Both the position numbers and the translations under genes were made by a program. From Brevundimonas sp. (lineage in GTDB: Bacteria > Pseudomonadota > Alphaproteobacteria > Caulobacterales > Caulobacteraceae), in assembly GCF_016463295.1 (NCBI RefSeq), contig NZ_JAEMRO010000005.1, positions 1 to 64,000 on the forward strand: DNA of 64,000 nucleotides. Reading direction: 5' to 3'. Shown one piece after another: positions 58,660 through 64,000 of the stretch. Below the pieces are notes generated by a model. That model was not told the DNA's origin and searched no databases. It saw only the letters and a list, made by a program, of their open reading frames with translations. Position 1 is the stretch's first letter. Every line of letters begins with the position of its first letter.

Positions 58660-61500
58660 CTACAGCCCCAGTGTCGGGCTGTTCAGATCCAGATCGGCCG
58701 CCGGGATGACCACCACATCGGGATGGGCGGCGCGCAGGGCGTCGATGAACATCGCCGACTGGCCGACCACCACGACATAGGCCCCGTCCGCACTGACGGC
58801 CTGGGCCGCCTGGGTCACGGTCTCGGGAGTCGTGGCGCGGATGCGGTCGGGATAGGCCTCGACCTCGCTGAGCGGCAGGCCGTTGGTGACGGCCTCGGCC
58901 AGGACGCCGCCCAGTCCGCCGGTGGTTTCGGTCGCGCGCGAGAAGCTGCCGGTCAGCCAGGTCTCGCGGTTGGTGACGTCGGTTTCGCTGACCGGCTCGG
59001 TCCGCAGACGGTCGAACTCGGCCAGGACCAGGGCGACAACCTCGGCGGCGCTCTCGTTCTTGGTCTGGGTGGTGGCGGAAAGCAGCCCGCCGTCCACGCG
59101 CGTCGCCAGGGAGGAATAGGCCCCGTAGCTGAGGCCGCGCTTGGCCCGCACTTCCTGGAACAGACGGCCGTTGGAGCCGCCGCCGATGATGCTGTTGACC
59201 ACGCTCAGCGGATAGAAGGCCGGATCGGCGCGGCGCGGACCACGCACGGCCGCGGCGACGGCCGCCTGACCGGCGCCGGGCAGGTCGATCACGACGACGC
59301 GGGGTGGGGTCGGGGTGCCGGCGCGGTTCGCCACGACGGGCAGGGCCTCGGCAGGCCTGGTCCAGTTGCCCAGGGTGCGTTCGGCGAAGGCCACGGCCTG
59401 ATCGGGCGTCATGCCGCCGGTCACGATCATGGCGGCATTGTCGGGCCGCCACCAGCGGGCGTGGAAGGCGGCGATCTCGTCGCGGGTCAGCCCCTGCAGC
59501 GAATCCGGCGTGCCCGAACTGGGCGCGCCATAGGGGGCCGCACCATAGGCCAGTCGGCCCAGCACCAGAGAGGCCAGCGGCCCCGGCTGGCGCAGATTGA
59601 CGCGCAGGCCGTTGACCGCCTGGGTCCGGCTGCGCGCCACTTCATCCTCGGCAAAGGTCGGGCGCATCACGACATCGGCCAGCACCGCGCCAGCGGCGTC
59701 CGCCGAGGCGATGGGCGCGGACAGGAACAGGGTGGTGGCATCCGCCCCGGCCCCACCGCCGATGTTGGCTCCGAGCGCCTCCAGGGTGCGGGCAATCTCC
59801 GGGGCTGTACGATCTCCGGCCCCTTGCGAGGCCAGGGCGGCAGTCATGGTCGCCAGGCCCGGACGCTCCGTGGGGTCCGCCGCCGCGCCGCCGCCGATGA
59901 CCAGCTGGGCATTGACGATGGGCAGGTCGGTGGACTTGGCGACGATCAGGCGCATGCCGTTCGACAGGGTCCGCTCCACGATCTGCGGCGCGGCGACGGT
60001 GCGGACCTCGCCCGGTGCGGGCGGGGCCATGCGCTGGCCCTCGGGCAGCAGTTCGTTGGCCGGCAGGATGGCGGGCGGCACGGTCACGAAGGTCGGCATG
60101 GGGGCCGGGTTCTTCCAGCTGTCCTCGGATGCACCCGCAGGCCGCGCGCTCTCGTCCTGATAGCGGATCGAGACCCGGGCCTGTTCGTCCAGATAGCGGC
60201 GGGCGACCCGCTGCACATCGGCGGCGGTGACGGCCTGGATGGCGACCAGATTGGCATCGGGCGCACGCGGATCGCCCTCGTCCACCAGGGCCCTGCCCAG
60301 GATGAAGGCCCGGCCCGAGGCGGTTTCGCGCTGACGCAGTTCGCTGGAGACGATCTCGGTCTTGGCCTCGGCCAGTTCGGCCTCGGTGACGGGCGCGTTG
60401 CGGATGCGATCCAGCTGGGCGTTTAGCGCCGCCTCGACATCGGCGATGGACTTGCCTTGGGCGACCGTGGCGCTGACGACGACCGAGCCGTCTTCTTCCA
60501 GGGTGCTGGACCCCAGGCTGGCGTTCGAGGCCAGCTGGCTCTCATAGACGAGGGCCTGATATAGGCGCGAGCTGTCGCCGCGCGACATGATGGCCGACAG
60601 CACCTCCAGGGCGGCCGCGTCCGGATCGGAGGCCTTCACCCCCGGATAGATGGCGGCCACGGCGGGCAGGGGCACATTGGGGGCATAGGCCTCGACCTGA
60701 CGCGGTTGGGTGCGAGGTGATTCCACCGGGCGGGTCATCACCGGCACAGGGCGCGCCGGATTTTCGATGTCGCCGAAATACTGATCGACCCAGGCGTCCA
60801 GCTGGGCCTGATCGAAGTTGCCGGCCACGATCAGGGTCGCGGTGGCGGGACGGTAATAGGCCTCGTGGAAGGCGCGGGCGTCTTCGATGACGGCCGAGTC
60901 CAGCTCTTCGATCGAGCCGATCACGCTGCGGCGATAGACGCTTTCATCGAAGGTGTTGTCGCCGATCACGAAGGTGCCGAACCGGCCGTACGGCGGGGCA
61001 TACACGCGCTGGCGCAGCTCTTCCTTCACAATGGAGCGTTCGGCGTCGAAGACGGCCTGATCGACCACGGGCCGGGCCATACGCTCCGCGTGGGTCCAGA
61101 GCATGGTCTCCAGATACTGGGGCGGGACCGTCTCGTAATAGTTGGTCATGTCCTGGCTGGTGGAGGCATTGCGCGTGCCGCCCGCATTCTCGACCAGGGT
61201 CGCGATCTGGCCATAAGGCAGGTTGACCGTCTTGCGGCTGAGGATGTGTTCGAACAAGTGGGCGAAGCCGCTGCGGCCCTGCGGATCATCCTTGCCGCCG
61301 ACGTCGTACCAGACCTGGACCGTCACCGTGCCGGCGGTCGGATCGGGCATGGCATAGACGTCCAGGCCGTTGGCGAGTTCGCGGTGGCTATACTCCAGCG
61401 GCGGCACCGTGATCGGCGCGGGCGCGCTCTGGGCCCAGGTTACGGCGGGCATGGCGAGGGCGAGCAGCGAGGCTCCCAGCAGCGCGGCGGTGCGTGTCAT
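58660..61500 (-). CDS. Secreted M16-family zinc peptidase, two-domain
   Basis: A 946-residue peptidase with a signal peptide (MTRTAALLGASLLALAMPAV...WAQ). The inverted zinc motif HLFEH is at 81-85 and the distal ligand is E161 in KEELRQRV. A second M16 domain from about residue 490 lacks the motif, so it is the usual active/inactive pair in one chain. The ATG at 61500 begins the signal peptide; an upstream extension of 18 residues is unlikely. It is separate from the M16 gene at 45761 and differs in sequence; both may degrade periplasmic peptides. Confidence 0.94.
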   Translation of the reverse strand: MTRTAALLGASLLALAMPAVTWAQSAPAPITVPPLEYSHRELANGLDVYAMPDPTAGTVTVQVWYDVGGKDDPQGRSGFAHLFEHILSRKTVNLPYGQIATLVENAGGTRNASTSQDMTNYYETVPPQYLETMLWTHAERMARPVVDQAVFDAERSIVKEELRQRVYAPPYGRFGTFVIGDNTFDESVYRRSVIGSIEELDSAVIEDARAFHEAYYRPATATLIVAGNFDQAQLDAWVDQYFGDIENPARPVPVMTRPVESPRTQPRQVEAYAPNVPLPAVAAIYPGVKASDPDAAALEVLSAIMSRGDSSRLYQALVYESQLASNASLGSSTLEEDGSVVVSATVAQGKSIADVEAALNAQLDRIRNAPVTEAELAEAKTEIVSSELRQRETASGRAFILGRALVDEGDPRAPDANLVAIQAVTAADVQRVARRYLDEQARVSIRYQDESARPAGASEDSWKNPAPMPTFVTVPPAILPANELLPEGQRMAPPAPGEVRTVAAPQIVERTLSNGMRLIVAKSTDLPIVNAQLVIGGGAAADPTERPGLATMTAALASQGAGDRTAPEIARTLEALGANIGGGAGADATTLFLSAPIASADAAGAVLADVVMRPTFAEDEVARSRTQAVNGLRVNLRQPGPLASLVLGRLAYGAAPYGAPSSGTPDSLQGLTRDEIAAFHARWWRPDNAAMIVTGGMTPDQAVAFAERTLGNWTRPAEALPVVANRAGTPTPPRVVVIDLPGAGQAAVAAAVRGPRRADPAFYPLSVVNSIIGGGSNGRLFQEVRAKRGLSYGAYSSLATRVDGGLLSATTQTKNESAAEVVALVLAEFDRLRTEPVSETDVTNRETWLTGSFSRATETTGGLGGVLAEAVTNGLPLSEVEAYPDRIRATTPETVTQAAQAVSADGAYVVVVGQSAMFIDALRAAHPDVVVIPAADLDLNSPTLGL

Positions 61501-61567
61501 GTGGCGGTTCCCGATAGGCGTCTCTGAACAGGTGCCAGACCCTATCCCGCGCAACGGCCAGCCCTAG

Positions 61568-62416
61568 TTACGAACTTGTAATGATCGCCTCAACCTCGTC
61601 CCGCGTCGGCAGGGAGGGCTGGGCCCCGGGCCGCGTCGCCGCGATGGCTCCGGCGGCACAGGCGAAGGTCAGGGCGGCTTCGGGCGACTGGCCCTCCAGC
61701 AGGGCGACGCATATCGCGCCCACGAAACAGTCGCCCGCACCCGTGGCATCCACCGCCTTGACCCTGGGCGGGGTGGCCGAGGCGATCAGGGACCCGCGCT
61801 GGTACATCTCGGCTCCGCGTGCCCCCAGGGTGACCACCACCCGACCGCCGCCGTGATGCAGCAGGTCGCCATAGAAGGCGGCCTCGCTCTCGTTGACGAC
61901 GATCAGGTCGGCGCGGCGCAGCAGCTGGTCCGACACCGGTGCGGCGGGGGCCAGGTTGACGCAAACGAAGTCGGTGGCCCGACCGACCGCCGCCTCCACG
62001 GTCTCGACCGGCAGTTCCATCTGGAGGATCAGGGGGCACTCAATCCGCGCCGGCAGCTGTTCGGGCATGACCCTGTGATTGGCCCCGGCCGCGACGACGA
62101 TCTGGTTCTCGCCGTCCGGGTCCACCGCGATCAGGGCGACGCCCGTCGGAGCCTCGGCATCCGTCAGCACGCCGCCGGTATCGACATCGTCGGCGAGAAG
62201 GAGAGCGAGCGCCTCCTCCGCCATGCCGTCGCGCCCGACCCGTCCGATCATGCAGACCTCGGCCCCCAGCCGCTGGGCGGCCAGGGCCTGATTGGCTCCC
62301 TTGCCGCCGGGATGACGGGCCAGGGTCGCGCCGGTGACCGTCTCGCCGGGTGCAGGCAGGCTGGGGGCAGAGGCCACGAAATCCAGATTGATGGAGCCGA
62401 CGACCGTGATCCTCAA
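61568..62416 (-). CDS. rbsK: Ribokinase
   Basis: A 282-residue PfkB-family kinase. GSINLDFVASAP, the substrate loop HPGGKGANQALAAQRLGA, and the ATP-site VDATGAGDCFVGAIC (catalytic Asp near residue 226) identify ribokinase. TTG start inside the nucleoside hydrolase stop (TTGA). Coupling with the hydrolase fits salvage: the hydrolase frees ribose from a nucleoside and RbsK makes ribose 5-phosphate. Confidence 0.92.
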   Translation of the reverse strand: MRITVVGSINLDFVASAPSLPAPGETVTGATLARHPGGKGANQALAAQRLGAEVCMIGRVGRDGMAEEALALLLADDVDTGGVLTDAEAPTGVALIAVDPDGENQIVVAAGANHRVMPEQLPARIECPLILQMELPVETVEAAVGRATDFVCVNLAPAAPVSDQLLRRADLIVVNESEAAFYGDLLHHGGGRVVVTLGARGAEMYQRGSLIASATPPRVKAVDATGAGDCFVGAICVALLEGQSPEAALTFACAAGAIAATRPGAQPSLPTRDEVEAIITSS

Positions 62417-63342
62417 GCGCAGCTCTCCGCGATGAGATCGAAGACGCCGTCGGCCTGGACCCCGGTAGCCCAGCGATGGGGGGCCGTCTCCGGGTCGACG
62501 CGGAACTCCACCGCCGTATGGCCGCGCGTCAGCTCACTCTGCACCTCCACCGCGAGCCGGCAGGACTTCAGCGTGAACAGGTCCGGGTTCATCAGCCAGG
62601 CGACGGGGCAGGGGTCGTGCAGCGGCGGAGCGTCCCAGCCAACGATCCGCCTTTCCACGTCCTGCGAGAACCGCATCATGGCCGCCGCCGTGTCGCCGCG
62701 TGCCGTGCCCAGCGTCGCCAGACGCGCGATCCGCGCATCCGTCGCCCGCACCTGATGCGTGACGTCCAGGCCGAACATGACGACCGGACAGGCGCTGCGC
62801 AGCACCTCGTCCGCGGCTTCCGGATCGGCCCAGATGTTGAACTCGGCCGAGGGGGTGATGTTGCCACCCTCGCTGCGGGCCCCGCCCATGACGGCAACCG
62901 GGCCCAGCCGCTTCTGGATCATCGGCTCCTTGCGCAGGGCATGGGCCAGATTGGTCATCGGCCCCAGTATGGCCAGGGCGACCGAACCCTCCGGACGGCT
63001 CATGACATTGTCGATGATGGCGTCCACGCCATGCCCGTCGGCAATGCCGCGATCGGGCGTGAAGGGCGGCAGATAACCCAGCCCCTCCTCACCGTGAAAC
63101 TCGCCGGCACCCGAGGGTTTGCGCCGCAGCGGGCGGTCCGCGCCGGGCCGGACCGGCACGTCTTGCCGTCCCGCGATCTGGCGCAGCATCAGGGCGTTCC
63201 GCGTCGTCTTCTTCAGCGGGACATTGCCGCCCACCGTCGTGACCGCCAGCAGCTCCAGCCGCGCCGACCCGAAGGCCAGCATCAGCGCCACGGCGTCATC
63301 CACGCCGGGGTCGCAGTCGATGATCAGGGATTGCGTCGTCAT
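62413..63342 (-). CDS. Inosine/uridine-preferring nucleoside hydrolase
   Basis: A 309-residue IunH-family enzyme. The calcium-binding DCDPGVDDAVALM lies at 9-21 (D11, D15, D16), GPMTNLA and the late His/Asp residues are in VMFGLDVTHQ. It hydrolyses N-glycosidic bonds of nucleosides; the preferred base cannot be told. It overlaps rbsK by 4 nt. The aspartate/glutamate racemase gene lies 37 nt upstream in the same direction. Confidence 0.92.
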   Translation of the reverse strand: MTTQSLIIDCDPGVDDAVALMLAFGSARLELLAVTTVGGNVPLKKTTRNALMLRQIAGRQDVPVRPGADRPLRRKPSGAGEFHGEEGLGYLPPFTPDRGIADGHGVDAIIDNVMSRPEGSVALAILGPMTNLAHALRKEPMIQKRLGPVAVMGGARSEGGNITPSAEFNIWADPEAADEVLRSACPVVMFGLDVTHQVRATDARIARLATLGTARGDTAAAMMRFSQDVERRIVGWDAPPLHDPCPVAWLMNPDLFTLKSCRLAVEVQSELTRGHTAVEFRVDPETAPHRWATGVQADGVFDLIAESCA

Positions 63343-63379
63343 GCGGCAGGTGTGGCGGGCGTCGCCGATTTAGGCAACC

Positions 63380-64000
63380 TCACCGGCAGCGATCGACGCA
63401 GGCCTGCGCCAGCACCTCTGCGGAATCGACCAGAGGCACAGACACGTCCGCAGGCATCAGCAGCAGGGGCACCTCGGTGCAACCGGCGATGACGACCTCA
63501 GCCCCTGCCTCGACCAGGGCTGCGGCCAGGCGACGCATCTCGGCACGCGCGGCATCGCCGGTGTCGCCGCGCTTCACGGCATAGACGCAGCCCATGAAGG
63601 TCTCGCGGTCCTGCCCGGTGAGGCGGACGATCCTGCACCCCCTGGCCTGGAGAGATCGGGTGTAGAGCGCCTCGCCGCCCGGCGTGGCCAGGACGCCGGC
63701 CTTCCTGGGCGCGGCCTCGCCTGTGGCCGTCAGCGCCGCCTCGGTGGTCTCGGCGATCATGTCGATGAAGGGCAGGCCGACTTTGCGGATACCGGCCGCC
63801 TGGGCGTGGGCGGTGTTGCAGGGCATGGCCAGAACCTGGGCCCCCGCGTCCCGCAGCCGCATCGCCATCTGGCCCAGGACGCTTTCCGCGGCATCCGGCT
63901 GGCGGTTGCGGTCGGGCACCTTGGGATTGATGTCGGCGATGATGCGGATGTGGTCGGCATCCCCTTCCGCCGGGGTCAGGGCCTGAACCCGCGCCAGAAA
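63380..64000 (-). CDS. Aspartate/glutamate racemase family protein, truncated by the window edge
   Basis: The frame runs off the right edge; 206 residues are visible. FLARVQALTPAEGDADHIRI and DINPKVPDRN belong to the aspartate racemase group, AMPCNTAHAQ contains the first catalytic Cys and VIAGCTEVPLLL the second. It interconverts L- and D-aspartate or acts on a related amino acid. The N-terminus with the substrate-binding loop is outside the window. Confidence 0.88.
   Translation of the reverse strand, partial: FLARVQALTPAEGDADHIRIIADINPKVPDRNRQPDAAESVLGQMAMRLRDAGAQVLAMPCNTAHAQAAGIRKVGLPFIDMIAETTEAALTATGEAAPRKAGVLATPGGEALYTRSLQARGCRIVRLTGQDRETFMGCVYAVKRGDTGDAARAEMRRLAAALVEAGAEVVIAGCTEVPLLLMPADVSVPLVDSAEVLAQACVDRCR

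Overview
The window reads as chromosomal DNA of a high-GC alphaproteobacterium of the Caulobacterales, most likely Brevundimonas or a close relative. This rests on protein style and gene order (mutS-glnD-murJ-trpS; trpFBA-accD-folC; a tsaE-amgK-murU-addB-addA-trxA run), TonB-dependent uptake, many GTG/TTG starts, and genes packed with 1-8 nt overlaps. No rRNA, tRNA, CRISPR array, prophage or insertion sequence was seen. Most of the window is core genome; the accessory-looking parts are a toxin-antitoxin pair, small repeats, and a few degenerate or uncharacterised proteins.

Layout. 1-1.8 kb: the 3' end of rsmB, then a PadR-type regulator translationally coupled to a membrane protein that looks like a shortened FtsW/RodA (SEDS) protein. 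1.8-10.1 kb (minus): mutS, glnD, murJ, trpS. 10.1-13.8 kb: a helical-repeat protein, a cobalamin riboswitch and the BtuB-type receptor it should control, converging on an aldo/keto-reductase-fold protein with no catalytic residues. 13.8-18.7 kb: recQ, an RsmC-like methyltransferase, rsuA and a DadA-like oxidoreductase. 18.7-24.8 kb: a Phd/VapC toxin-antitoxin pair joined by a 4-nt overlap to trpF, then trpB, a small secreted protein, trpA, accD and folC. 24.8-34.9 kb (minus): a tightly overlapped operon of acyltransferase, tsaE, amgK, murU, addB, addA and, after a structured gap, trxA.

35-45.7 kb: an S9 peptidase with a strong terminator, small secreted proteins and hydrolases, AMP nucleosidase, a methyltransferase, a phasin, a creatininase-family enzyme, and an emrA-emrB-tetR efflux operon with a recognisable promoter/operator. 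45.7-54.9 kb: an M16 peptidase coupled to nth, a Tat-type serine hydrolase lipoprotein, an ATP-grasp enzyme, a PfkB kinase, and a minus-strand group of a 38-residue membrane peptide, a DUF2975-like membrane protein, an XRE regulator and an Smr protein, then rdgB. 55-64 kb: pstS with a TonB-like partner, a stand-alone AsnC ligand domain, inverted 7-bp repeat arrays next to a hydrolase whose start codon appears to be CTG, a 45-residue Cys/His peptide, a KDPG aldolase, a second M16 peptidase, a nucleoside hydrolase/ribokinase pair and a truncated aspartate racemase.

The items most worth following are the PadR/SEDS-like pair, the toxin-antitoxin pair wired into the tryptophan operon, the pseudo aldo/keto reductase, AccD without its zinc-ribbon cysteines, a three-copy dispersed 44-bp repeat, two small proteins, and the heptad arrays. 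No complete new defence or biosynthetic system was recognised.
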